Below, in pieces: positions 34,187 through 46,800 of a stretch of DNA of 64,000 nucleotides (position 1 is the stretch's first letter; each line of letters begins with the position of its first letter). The stretch comes from Edaphochlamys debaryana. Its lineage: Eukaryota; Chlorophyta; Chlorophyceae; Chlamydomonadales. The notes under the pieces are model-generated. The model was not told the origin of the DNA and ran no database searches. It saw only the letters and a list, made by a program, of their open reading frames with translations. The stretch is taken from positions 558,001 to 622,000 of the forward strand of contig JAEHOE010000036.1 of the NCBI GenBank assembly GCA_016858145.1, read 5' to 3'. Made by a program: the position numbers and the translations under genes.

Positions 34187-37100
34187 CTAGAAGCGCGACA
34201 CCACAATGCCCACGGGCTTGGGCGGCCGCTCCGCCTGGCGGCTGCCGAAAGGCCGCACCGCGTAGGCCTCTGGCAGGAAGTCCTCCATCAGACCCCCGGG
34301 CCCCTCCACCATGTGGTTTGGCGGCGGGCCCCTCCGCGCGGGCGACAGGGCCGTGGACGGGGCGGACTGAGACGCGCCGTAGGGCGGAGGCAGCGGCCCG
34401 GGCCTGGCCGCCGACAGCGCGCCGAACGTGAGGATGGGGCCCAGCTGGTCCCCACCCTCGTCGGCGCCAGCGGCGCCGTCGCCCTGGCCGGAGCCTGCCG
34501 CTAGAGCCGCGGCCTCGGCTGCTGCTACCGCCGCCTCGTCGCCTTCGTCGACCGGCGGGGTGGCGGCGCCCGGGACGTAGCCCGCCGGCAGCGGCTCGGG
34601 CGTCCCCATCAGGGGCCTCCGCGTGGGGGTCTGCCGGGACTGCAGCGCCGAGGCGGGGGGGCTGGAGGCCATGGAGCCGTTGTCACCCTCGAAGGGGAGC
34701 CACGCGGAGTTGAAGCTGCCGCGGGTGCCGGGCGGCAGCCGCGCGAACGGGTCCCCGTCGTCGCCCGTCCCGCCGCGCCCCAGCGCCCCGGCGCTGAGCG
34801 TCCGCCAAGTGGAGCCCCCAGGGAGGCCCGAGGCGGAGCCGCCAGCGGAGGAGCCGGCCTCGGCGGCGGCTGCCGCGGCGGCGCGCTCTGCTGCCCGTGC
34901 GGCGGCGGCGGCGGCCGAGGCGGCAGAGACGACGCTGGCCAGGGGCAGGGGCTCGCGCAGGAGCTCCCGGGGCCGGGAGGAGCCCCACACGCCGCCCGAG
35001 GGGCCCACGCGCCGCATGCGGGCGTAGTTCTCGTCCCTGCGGCGGCGCCGAGGGCAGGGAGCCGGCAGGGGTCAGTCAGTAGGTAATACTGCGATGATGA
35101 GAACCCGCAAGCTCTCAGGTAAAGGGAGCTACCAAAACGCCATGACACGCCATCCCGCAAGCCTCAGCCTCAGCCCCAGCCCCAGCCCCACCTCCGCAGC
35201 GCCACCATGTCCGCATTGAACATGTCCAGCAGCGCGTAGTGCTCCGCCACGTCAGCCGTCCAGCCCTCGGCGCGAACCGCGGCGGCCTTCCAGCGGTTGA
35301 GCTCCGACAGGTCGGACGTGGCCATGGCAATGTGCTCCTGCGGTGTACGACAATGGGGAGATGGGCGGGCTTAGTACTGAAGATGGGGATTGAGTGGGGA
35401 TGAGGGAGGTGAAGTTAGTCTGGCGGGAGGGCACCTTGACCCTCAGCTAAGTACTGCTGGCGGCTTGGAAGGCGGGTCACGAGGCATCGTCCGCTGGGTG
35501 GGAGTTACTGCCCTGTATGCATCGAGGTAAGGACCCTGTCGCCGCCTTGCCCACACCGCTGTGACCCGGGGGCCGCGGCCCAAGCCGAGTACCCACCTGC
35601 GTGGTCTGCTCCTCCAGCCGCCGCGTGGCCGTGCCCAGGGCCAGCTCTGCCTGCAGCGCGCGGCCCTTGGCGCGCAGCTCGGAGCGAAAGATGTTTTTGC
35701 CCAGGCCCGCAACCTAAAGGTTGGAGGCAAGAAGGCATGCAAGAGGTTGGAGGCCCGAAGTCTCGGATCTCAAAGGCGGGTTGGGGAGTACGATGTGGCG
35801 CCCTCAAGCACGGCTGGGCTGGGCCCGCTGGGCCCGCACACGCATCAAGCCAGCTGTCCCGGCCATGCACCCTCGACCCCGTCCACCACGCCTGCCGCGC
35901 CCCGACCGCGCCCCAGGGGCGACCCAACCCCCCACCCCCGCCGCAACTCGCCTGCCGCCCCAGTGCCTTGGAGAAGGCCCGGTCCTGAGCCATCCGCTCC
36001 TTGCGCAGCGAGCGCATGGCGGCTCGCGTGACGCGGGTCTGCTTGGCATGCAGCAGAGCGTCCTCGGCGCGGGCCACCTCGGCATCCACCACGGCGGCCT
36101 GGGGCAGGGCGGGAGGGAGGGAAGGGGGTTGTGTTTGCAAGCCTCAGACGTTAAGGCGGCGGCATTGAGGGGCGACAGGAGTTGAGGAGGAGTGGAGAGC
36201 GGTTGGCTCGTGGAAAGGGAATGGGGGGAGATACAAGGGTGATTTGGACGTGAGAGGGCCAGTAGCCCCGCGGCCGAGCAGATGGATGGGTGTGTGGTGC
36301 CTGCCCCCCGCCCGGCGACTGCCTGCCCCACCTGCATGGCAGACACCGCGGCGGTGTGCTGCGCCGTGATTGCCATTCCGTCCTTGACAGCAGACATGAT
36401 CTCCCTGCGGGCGGTGGTATCGGTGTAGGGCAACGGTGAGCTTATCATGAAACCCGCAGGGCCTGCTGAGCCGGAACCACGGTCGACCGACCGCCCCAGA
36501 GACAGGCCCAGGGCCCAACGGGATCCGCCCGCAGCCCCAGGTGCCGCGCCCCGCCACTCACGCGTGCTCCGCCCGCACCGCCGCCACCAGCTCCGCCGCC
36601 TCGCCCTGGTACACCCGCCGCATCTCAGCCACGATGGCGCCCATGGCCTGGTGGGGGGGGAGGGGGGGAGGGAGGGAGGAAGGAGGGCAGGAGGGGTGGG
36701 GCATGGAGCGTCAGGGATAGGGGACCAGCGGCAGGTAGGAGGGGGTTACGGAATGGGCCGCACAGGCATGGGCGCAGACCTCGGTGCTGTTGTACCAGGG
36801 ATCAGGGCTTGGCTTGCTGCAGCCAAGATGGTTTGCTTAGGCTGCCCTGCGACTGGCAGGCGACACCACCGTACCTTGGAGGAGAGGGGCGTGTAGTTGG
36901 GAGCCAGCACGTGGCCCACAGCGTTCTGCCGCCCGATGACCTGGGGGTTGGGAGATGGGGGCGGGGCTGAGACCCACATGCTGACATGGGGAGGCTGGGG
37001 CTACAGCGGACTGCATGGCGTGGAGACGATCCACCACTCGGCAGGCTCCTGTGACCGCAGGCATGCCGGGGCGTAACTACGCGCACAGCAGCCGCACCTG

Positions 37101-40100
37101 CGTGAGCATGAGCGCGCTCATGAGCTGCCGGTGCCGCGCAAAGTGCTCCTCCGCCGCCACCAGGCGCCCGATGCGGTGCGTGTTGTCGGCGTAGTGCGTG
37201 TCCTCCCGGCCCTGCAGGCATCGCACGCACCGCACGCACATGGCGGGAGGGGGCGACGTGAGACAGGCGGCGGGTGAGGGACCGGGCAGGCACAGCCGTT
37301 TAGGGCAGGGCTCAAGACTGCCCCTCCGTGGCCCCACAGCCGGGTGAGATGTGGCCTCGCCTGGGACCGCACCTCGCCGCCCCAGCATCCCACCCTCCTA
37401 CATCGACACACAGCCCTGCACCCCCGCCCCCGCCCGCCCCCTCCCCTGCCCCCTGCCCCGCACCTGCTCCCCCAGCGCCGCCACCACCACCGCCTGGTGG
37501 CTGGGCAGGTGCAGGTCGTCCACGTACAGCGGCTCCACCTGCAGCTCGGGGTTGTCGCCCATGTGGCCGGGGCGCAGGACCGTGTGGGGCGGAGGGAGGT
37601 CCGGGTAGCCGGCCTGGTCCTAGGGGGTTGGGAGGGGGTGGGGAGGGGTTGGGCGAAGGGTGAGCAAGGGTGGTGGAGAGGTGTAAGCTGAGCGAGGACA
37701 GGCAAGGGAGGAGCCAGAGGCCTCCATGGTGGGTTTCAAGGGCGCAGGCCGAACGAGGCCAAGAGGAAAGTGGTGATGAGGGCGGGTTTGGTCGGCGGCT
37801 CACCTCCTCGTCGCCGCCCCAGCTGCCGCGCCGGGCCCCCGGGCCAGGCGAGCCGCGCCCCGGCGAGCCGCTTCCGTCCCTGGGTATGGGCAGCAGCAGC
37901 ATGTCCTTGTCCTTGCCCTCCAGGATGTGTCGCTCCAGGACCGTCAGCTGACGCTGCCCCTGCAGCTGGTAGCCGCCCGGCGGTGCGGGCATGAGCGACG
38001 GGTCGACGGCGGCGCCGCCGGCGGCTGTCGCCGCCGCCATCATCGCCGCAGCATGCGCGTGCTGCGGCGCGAGGGACGCCGCCTGCGCTCGCGACGCCGC
38101 GGCGGCGGAGGTGGCGGCGGCGATGGCAGCGGCGGCGGCTGCCGCGGCCTCCGCTGTCCCTGGCCCGGCCGCGGCGGCGGCGGCAACCGCCGCAGCAATA
38201 GCCGCGGCGGCGCCGTCGGTCCGCAACGCCTGGCCTGCGGGGAGGCCCCCCACCGGTGTCCCTGCAGTCATGCCATTTCCCGTGCCGTATCTGGACCAGG
38301 GCGACATGCCTCCTTCGGGACCGAAGCTGATGGTTGGGCCGTACAGCAGCGCCGCCGGCGGCCGTGACGGCCCTGCGGCGGAGCCTGGCGACGGCGACGG
38401 CGTGAGGCCCGGAGTGGAGGAGGAGGGAGAGGGCTGGCGGATGGGCGGGACGCTGGTACGCGGCGAGTGCCCTGGCGCCAAACCCGCGGCTTCGCTGGGA
38501 GTTCTGGTGGTGCCCGTGGGCGTGCCGATGCGTGGCGTGAGGTCGTATGCGTGCAGCGGGGAGCCGGGGGGAGGCGGGAAGGTGGTGCCGTCGGGCAGGA
38601 TGCCGTCCACGGTTGTGGCGCGGGAGTGCACGTGCTGTGCGGCCACGGAGGCAGCGGCGGTAGCAGCCGCCGCCACCTCCTCCGGCGTCCCGCCGGCCGT
38701 TGCCGCCGTCACCGCCGCCGCGGCGGCAGCAGCTGTCGCCGCCACCTCCTCCTCCGTTGCGCCGGCGGCCTCAGCTGCATGGGCGGCGGCCTCCGCCGCC
38801 GCGATGGCGATGTCTTCTCGGCTCATCCCTGCCGCCGCCGCTGCGGCGGCGGCGCTTGCCGTCGCCGCTGCTGCCGCCGCCGACACGGCGTCCTCGTGCT
38901 CCCGGTCCCGCTGCGCCGCCGAAGGCTCACTGGCCACATGCGACACAGCCGACTCCTCTACAGAGGGCTCGGCGCCTGCCTCTGGCCCGCTTCCGGTCGG
39001 GGCCTGGCCGGCCCCCGTGGGAGGCGAGGGGCCCCTCGCGAGCGGGGACGAGGGAGCGTGCAGGGAGTCCGGCTGTGTCCCGTACAGACCCTGCGGCGAT
39101 CGGGAAGGGGCTCCGCCAAACTGCAGGGTGGCCGGAAGTGGACACACACGAGTTAAGGACAGCAAGATATGAGCCTGTGCGGCGTGACTGCTGCAAGCGC
39201 CTCCCAGCAATGCCCGCGTCATGCCGCCGCCTCCCGGCCCTCACACCGTCCCATGCACGCCAACCCACATCGCTCACCCTTGCCAGGTTGGACAGCGATA
39301 CCTCCGGGCCGAGGCTGCCAGTCCCGGTGCCACTGCGCCCCATGTCCGCAGGCGTGGTGCGGGGCCGCCCCGGCAGGTCCGCCATGGACAGATTGGTGGG
39401 GACGGTCCCCCCCGAGGCCTCGGACGGGGGCGCTGGCCCCGTATGCACTAGGTCCATGAAGAGGGAGGTCGGGGGCACAGGCACGGAGCCTGGCCGGAGC
39501 TGTAGAGGTGGTGGCGCCATGGGTGCCGTCTGCGACGCGCCCCGGCTCACGCGCATGGGCGAGACGGGCCCCCGCTCGCCGCGAGCGGGGCTGCCGCCGG
39601 CACGGCCCGGGCTGCCGCCCGCTCTCCCCGGACTCCCGCCTCTCCCCGGGCTGGCCCCGCGGCTGCCGACGCCCCGAGGTGGGGTACTGCCGCGAGGGGG
39701 CGTGCTGCCGCGAGGGGGTGTGCTGCCGCGAGGGGGTGTCGCCCCACGGCTGTGCGGCGGCGTGCCGCCACGCATGCCCGCCTCCCGGCTCACCGCTCGC
39801 TCCGCAATAGGCGTGTGGCGCCAAGAGATGGACGGCCCCGACGACCCGGGCTGGGGGCTGAGGGCCCGCCCGTCGGCGCCAACCGCTGGGCTCCCTGGGG
39901 GCATGAGCACGGCCCCGGCCCCAGCGTTCGTGAGCTGCGCCACCGCTCCCGCCATGGCGGCCTGAGCCACCGCGCCCCGGGCCGCCGCCGTCTGGTGGAG
40001 GGGCAGGAGCGCCACGCCCCGGCGCCGGCGCGGGTCCCACGTGTACGCCAGCAGCAGTGCGGCGCGTACGGCAGCCTCGTGTACGGACGAGAACGTCACG

Positions 40101-43100
40101 ATGGCGAGTACGACGTCGTCTGCCGTGCCGCCGCCCGAGTGTGCGGCCGCGACGGCGATGGGGTCGGGCTTGTAGACGTCTGGCAGGGACACGCGAGACA
40201 GCTCTCTCCCCGCTGGGTCCTGGGAGCATGAGCAAAGTTTACGGCGGAGTTAGGCCTTGAGGTAAGCTGCTCTGTTGCGTGATGACAGGGCACACACCCT
40301 CTTGGTGGCCCAACCAGTCTTCAAGCCGTTTAACCCACACAAAGTGCACCACACACCGCTCCACGCCACCCTTCACGCCCCTGCCCCGCCCAGCCAGCCC
40401 TCCCGCCTCACCCGCCACCCGGTGTCGTGTGTGATCAGCGCCACCGCCCCGGCTTGCCCCACCACCTCCCGGCTGCCGTGCACCGCCGCCGCCGCCCGCT
40501 CCCCCACCAGCGGCAGGTCCATCCCACACCATATGGGCAGTGAGCGGGACGCGGGCGGGGCAGGCAGGCCCGGAAACCAGGTGCCTGCGCGCAACGGGCA
40601 TCCACGAGCGTGACACGACGATAGCAACAGCTCAAGAGACCGCCTCGGCTCAGCGAGATGGCCCCAGCCCCCAGCCCTGCACCTCCGCTAGCCCCGCTTT
40701 TACAGCCCCGCAGCCAGCCCCGCACGCACCATCCGACGCGGGGCGCGGGGGCATGCGCTCCGGCTCCACCAGCAGCACCCCCTGGGCGCGGTCGAATCCA
40801 AACCGCAGGCGGTGCTCGGGGAAGAGCGGCCGCTGGCGCAGGCGCGAGGTAAGGTCCCGCAGCAGCGCGCAGTCCCAGGCCGTCAGCGCCAGGTTGGCCC
40901 CCAGCAGCAGGCCGCCCACGGTGGCCAGCTGCCGCTTGACGGCCGCCAGCATCAGCAGCCGCGAGCGCAGGACGACTGCGGAGCGGAGAGCGGAGCGGGG
41001 GATGGGGGGTTATGAGGTTGGATAAGAGTGTGGGTCCGGACGGGCTGGTCAGCAACTGCTCGTGCGCAGGCTCAAGTCGGACCGGGTGCTTGGCCGGGGC
41101 GGGTGGCACTCACATGCCCTCCACGCGCGCTGGATCCTCCGCGCCGAGCGGGACAGCAGCAGCATCTCCTTGAAGTTGGAGGCCTGGCGGAAGCGGTGCG
41201 AGCGCCACCAGCCCTGGATGGTGCTCACGGCAGCGGCGGCCGCGATGGTGGCGTACCTACGCGCGCCAATAAAGATGACTTCATCAGGAAAGGAGCGCAG
41301 GAATGGGCATCTGGCGAGTGGGAATGAGTCCAGCACCCAGTGACCGTTTGCAGTGCTGCTCACAGGTAGGGTGTGACGATGAGGCCCGTGCGGTTGAAGA
41401 CGCGAATGATGTCGGCCGCAGTGGACAGGTAGCGGGGGTGGGCGTACATGGCCACGGGCACCAGCTCGGGGGGGCCCTGGCGCCGGGGCAGCCTGGGGGG
41501 GCACAACAGCAGGAGCCGGAGAGGGAGCTGGGGCCAGGGACAGCCGGTGCTGCGCACACTTCACAGCCGTGAGCAATGCAGCTGGTGCGTACTGGAGGTC
41601 CCACAGCCGTGCTCGTGATTGCGCAGGTTCACGCTTTCTCCAGGGTTCCTAGGCCAGGCCAGGCCGCGCCGCACCTCTTCTTGGTGGGCCGGTGGTGGTC
41701 CTCCTCCACCGGGGCAGGAGGCGGTGCCACGCCGCCGCTCTGCTCCGCCTCCAGCCGCGCCCGCCACACGCCCCTCTTGGACGGCCCGGCGGCGGCGCGG
41801 GGTGTGCCGGGGTTGCTGCCGGGCTCCCCGCCCGTGGCTGCCGGCCCCAGGGAGGAGGAGGTGGTGGTGGGGCCCAGGCGGCCCGGCCCCGTGCCAGAGG
41901 GCGACCCGGGCGCGGTGCGGCCCGAGCGGGAGTCCAGCTTGTCCGCCAGCACACGGGTGGCGTGCCTGCGGGGTGCGATGAGGGGTGGGCTACGCGCCTC
42001 AGCTGGCTGCATGGGCCATTGGGCCGGGATACGTGTTCACAAGTGCCTGTCGTCAGACATACCCCGGCGTTGACGCCAACTCCGCATCCGTTGGACCCCA
42101 TGGCCCACAGCCCCATTCCAAACCCCATCTCCCTGCCCCTGCCCATTCCCCGCTCCATTCGCCATCCCTGGCCCATCCCTGGCACCTCATCCGCGCTCAC
42201 TTGCGCTGGACGGCGGTGGAGTCTGCCAGTCCGATGGTGAGCGGGTCCCGCGCCAGCACCTTAACCCGCTTCACCACCAGCCCGCTCAGCGCGTCAAGCA
42301 GCGTGCTGGTGGTGAAGTTGGTGGCAGCGTCGCCGTCCACGGGGGCATCTGGGGGGAAAGGGAGGCACCGGGGCGGGCCACGCAAGCCACACGGACACCG
42401 GCAGGCGTCAGACACGGTAGGTAAGCCCGCCGAGGTGCTCCGCCATCCTCCGGCCCCAAGCCGCATAGTCCCCCCTGCAGGCCCCTGCCGCCGCCCCACC
42501 GGTGGGCAGCGCCAGCACCAGGTAGTGGTAGGCGGCGATGTCGGGGGGCACCTCGGGCAGCAGGTCGTCCAGACCGAACTCGCGGTTCACCTGCAGGGGG
42601 TGGGGCGGGGGGGTGGGCAGGGGAGCGGCTGATGAGCAGTCCTGTCCCCCGCCTCGGGCTCGGTGGTTCTCTCCTTGGAGCGCACATCAGAGCCCGTCCC
42701 TTGGACCTGGCCACCCCGCCTGGCTGCCACCCCAGCCAGTACTCAGTCGCAGGGGCTCTCGACCGCCGCCTGGGTCGCCCAGCTGTGCTGAGCTTCTCCT
42801 ATGGGCTGCGGCTTTGTGGGCCTGACGGGGCTCTGAGACCGCTGCAGCCCTGGCGTCGCCCCAGGCACACTGCCTCAGGGCCCGGGGCCCGGGCACGATG
42901 CCTCTTGCGTCCCCGCTTGCCGCCTGGAACCGACCACTTTGCCCCCCCTGGCCCCCCCTGGCCACCCCAGGCGGCCCTCCTCACCTTCTGCATGAGGTAG
43001 AGGAGGGCGCGGTGCTCGCTGCCCGCCTTGACATACACCACGGTGGTGGTCCCGTCGTGCTCAAGGACCTCCTTCGGCTGCTGGTTGAGTGACCCGATGT

Positions 43101-43266
43101 AGCGTCCTCCGGGGTAGATATCGGGCACCTTGATAGCCCTGGGCTCCCGGGGACATCCCGGGTAGTGGAAGCCATCTTCGTCCTCCTCTTCCTCCTCCGC
43201 GTCAGGTTCCGGAGTTGCCAAATCCTTCCGTGACGCCTGTCGCGACTTTGTGAGGAAGCCGAGCAT
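34187..43266 (-). CDS. Large IQ-motif protein with low-complexity and helical regions, 19 exons
   Basis: I do not recognise the protein as a whole. Model: 1838 residues from ATG 43266, exons 43266-42985, 42590-42500, 42348-42201, 41965-41675, 41492-41364, 41256-41114, 40975-40730, 40584-40412, 40219-39278, 39120-37804, 37619-37464, 37211-37098, 36940-36875, 36647-36562, 36404-36332, 36098-35952, 35713-35597, 35337-35192 and 35036-34187. Residues 322-361 hold two IQ-like motifs, STIQGWWRSHRFRQ and RRIQRAWRA, which bind calmodulin or related light chains. Residues 500-815 include a Pro/Gly/Ser region with TPPRGS repeats; residues 816-1254 are largely alanine tracts. Residues 1255-1555, made from eight small exons, are charged and helical (EEHFARHRQLMSALMLTQ, AEDALLHAKQTRVTRAAMRS), suggesting a rod or coiled coil. 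The tail is again Ala/Pro-rich. The intron after 35952 has a GC donor. A cytoskeletal or ciliary role is possible but is inference. Confidence 0.8.
39687..39740 (-). repeat. Three 18-bp tandem units inside an exon
   Basis: Three copies of an 18-bp unit (ctgccgcgagggggtgtg on the plus strand) encode successive TPPRGS hexapeptides in the IQ protein. Copies differ by one or two bases. Confidence 0.85.
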
Positions 43267-43819
43267 CCTTCAGCGTCTGAGCGCTCGGCTCACTCGCGGC
43301 TCCGTGCTGCCCGAGCTTCAGCCTGTCCTCCTTTGTGCCATACTTTCTACAGCCTGGGCCTATGCATAGGCTCCAGGAAAGGTCTGTGCGGTCGACCTCT
43401 CGAAGGTCGGGGATGGCAATGTGGGGGTAAATCACTTGAGGGTATTCGTTATGGAGTGCATCAATTTTGGTGTACACAAGCAAGTTATCAGCAGCAGAGC
43501 AACTAGGGCGCCGTTTGTGTGTCGATGCAAGAAACACCTGCCCACCTCTGCCTGAACACACCGCCCAGCACTCGACTTGGGTGACATACACTTACTAGCA
43601 AAAACCGAGGGCCTCATCGACAACACAGTCTGCCCAGGTTTACTACTGCGCCTCTCTCGCGCAATTGCTCTCGCTGCCGAGGCACTTTCCGGACCCCAAG
43701 GAGCACTGCTGCAGCTGCATACGCCCTTGCAGCGGCTGGCAGAGGCGGGGGCCTGCAGGCGGGTGGCCAAATGAACCCGCGCTGAGTCTCCGTGTGCAGC
43801 CGGGTCCCGGCCGGCCACG
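43267..43819. promoter_or_regulatory. Divergent promoter region between IQ-protein and EF-hand genes
   Basis: The two start codons diverge across 553 bp, so both promoters and 5' UTRs lie here. No known element is obvious. Shared regulation of the two genes is a reasonable inference. Confidence 0.6.
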
Positions 43820-46800
43820 ATGGACGGGTTCCTGTCGGGCGCCCGGGGGAAGCCGGAGTACGTCTATGACCTCTTCATGCGGGTCAGTAGGGGACCTCTG
43901 TGGGGCGCCTGAACCGGGCACGTCCGTGGGGTGGACAGGGGCAGGTGGACAGCGGCAGGTGGGGACCGGGGGCCTCTGTCAGGTTGGGGAATGTCACCGT
44001 GCAAGCACTCCGGTCCGAAGCCGCGAGCTGCCCTGCTGGATTCTGCCCCAGACGACTCACCAGCACTGCTCACCCCTCTCCCTCCTCTTCAACTGCTTTC
44101 CCGCACTTGCACCGCCGCAGTATGCCACCCGCGAGCCGCGTGTGGGCGCCACTTGGCTACTCAGGCCGCCGGGGCTGCGGAGGCTTCTGCGGGAGACGAG
44201 GGCGCTGGTGGGGGCACCGGGGGTGGCGGGGTGCGCGTGAATGGGTTTGCCCAGGGCCTCCTCAGACCGGGCGTGCAGCCCAGCGCTGCGACAAGGCACT
44301 GCACTACGCCGGGGCAGCCTTAGAGACGCCCTCCGATTCTGCCGATTCCCCCCACAGGACGGGCTGCCCCCCAACCTGGTGGATGCCTACGTACGGCAGC
44401 TGATGCTGAGGGCTGACATGGACCAGGACGGCGCACTGTCGGTGGAGGTGGGGGCTGTGGACTGGGGGCTGGGGGACACGTGTGCAGAACAAGAGAGCAG
44501 GGAGCAGGGGCTGGGGCCTGCGCTGACGGCGCCGTTGCGCGCCGAGCACCCCACACGTACAACACAACACCGCTGCCGCCTCCCTGGCCGCAGGAGTTCG
44601 TGCTGTGGTTCGCATCCGAGGCAGTGGCGGTGCTGCCCTTCACGACCTGGCAGTGCCTGTACGGCAGTGAGCTGGGGGGGTTCAGGGCTCCCTCTCGCTT
44701 CGTCCCCGGATACAAGTGCACTTAACCGTACTCGCTTGACACACGAAATCGCAGCTAGAACACTACAACAGCCCCCGCTCGCTGCCCTCGGCCAACCCGC
44801 AGGCATCCACCGCCTCTCCCCACTCTACAACCGCTTCGCTGACGTGTGCTTCCGCAAGCACCTGGGCTGGGACCCGGGGGCCAAGCGGCGGCAGGCGCCC
44901 GGCGTGACGGTGGCGCAGCTGATCGACCTGCTCGTGGGGGCGGGGGTGAGCGGGGAGTTTCGGGGGCCGGAGGCCAGGGGGCCGGTGAGCGCGCTCGGAA
45001 TCTGGCATCAATGGCTCAAATGCCAATCTCCTGATCGATGCCTCTTGGTGCGGCACGCGCTGGCTGACCAGCGGGCATGTTAGGATTAGGGAAGAGGGCG
45101 AAGGGAAGGAAGTGCGCCAAGGCCGGCATCGGTGTTTTGAGTCGCGGAGGCCGGCATGGGCCTCTGTTACGCGCTCCTCCTGCTGTCCCTGTGCCCTATC
45201 CCCCCGCCAGGTGATCGGCCCCTCCTCGCGCGAGGACGGGGAGGTGCGGCTGGCTGCCCGCCTGGCGCTGCAGGGGGTGCGGGCGGAGCGGCTGCGGAGG
45301 GACCGGGTGCAGGGGCAGGTGCGGGGCGGGGCGTGGGGGGACTTGCGTGGGGGGGAGGCAAACAGAAGGAGAGGCAACGGGGTGGTGGTGGAGCGGGCGT
45401 GGGGGCGCATTAGGATGGGAGCGGTTTCGATTGCAAGCGGACAAGGCTCCCCGTGCTCCACCCCTCCCCCTTCGCTGTAGGTGGAGGATGCCAACCACCT
45501 CTCCTTCACGCTCTTCGTCAAGACCATCACCCTCTCAGCAGCAAAGGTGTGACACTGAACGGGGAGGGCCGGCTTCCTCACAGATATGCCTCAGTCGGAA
45601 CGAGCTTTGAGAGGGCTGCCCCTCTTTACTTCGTCCAGCATATCCCATGTCCCAATCCACCATCCACTTTCCTGCCCACAAACTCCTCACCTTCAAGCAT
45701 TGCACCCTCCACGTCTAAAACGTCATCGCCCGCCCTGACGCCCCTATTCCCAGGGCATGGGCCTGGCCCACGCGCTGCTGCGGCTCATGTCCGCCGGCGC
45801 CCCGCCCCCCGCCCGGCTGCCCCCGCCCCCGCCCCCGGGGGAGGACAACGAGCTGCTGGACAACCTGTTCATGGTGGGGGGGGGGAAGGGGGCGGGCGCG
45901 GATTTGGGGGGGGCGCAGAAGGGAGCAGTGGCAATGTATACGAGTAGCGCAGGGGTAGTGGAGGAGGGGTGGCGAGGCCACGGGTGACCACCTCAGGCTC
46001 CACGTCCCCAGTCTTCCTGCACCGATAGGGGCTTGCAGGAGGTATGGCTTTGGGGCTGACGGGTCTCACCCATCGCCGCCATCCCCCGGTCCGCCCGCCA
46101 GTGCGCCGACATCGAGGGGCCGCTGTTCGAGGTGGGCGAGGAGTGGCCCGCGGGCAGCGGCACCACCCACCCCGTGTGGTACCTCAGCTCACCCACAAAC
46201 ATGCAGTCACACATGAAGAAGGTGGGCTGGCTGGCGGCTGGCTGGCTGGCTGGTGGGCGGGCGGGGTGTACGAAGCGCTGTCAGCTCACGGGCCTCAAGA
46301 AGTCTCCGGCTGGGGGCCAAGGGGTTGGAGGGCTACAGCCCATGCAAGGCGGCCCTCGCAGGGGGTTCGGGCCTCTTACATCACATCGCATCCCAAGAAG
46401 GCTTCTGGGGGTCTCGCGACACGGTCAGCCCTCAGCACTGGCTGGCTGGTGGGCGGGCGGGCGGGCGGCCAATGCTGGTTGGCCTTCGCCCGGGGTTCGG
46501 GCCTCTTGCAACAGATCGCATCCCAAGAAGGCTGCATGGAGGTCTCAGGACAGGTGCAGCCCTACAACAGACACACGTCGGTGCAAAGCTCGCGCCGGCC
46601 CTCACGTGTGCTGCCGTCCAACCCCCCAGGCCCAGGCGGTGTACTCTGCCAGGCTGCGGGGCGTCACGTTCCCGCGCTCCTTCTACCCCTCGGCCAAGGC
46701 CTCGAAGATATGCTGCCGCAACTTGCGGGCGGCGTTCACGCGGTGAGGACCTAGGATTTGGCTGACAATTGATGGCAGAGAGACTTGCTCGGAAGCGGGC

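Noticed and set aside
35593..35597. Isolated minus-strand GT signals inside IQ-protein exons as gene ends
   Set aside because: Phase runs cleanly through all 19 exons to the stop at 34187, so splitting the model into two genes is not needed.
37991..39172. Plus-strand frame of about 390 codons, alanine-rich
   Set aside because: Antisense to the alanine exon of the IQ protein; GCx runs give open frames on both strands.
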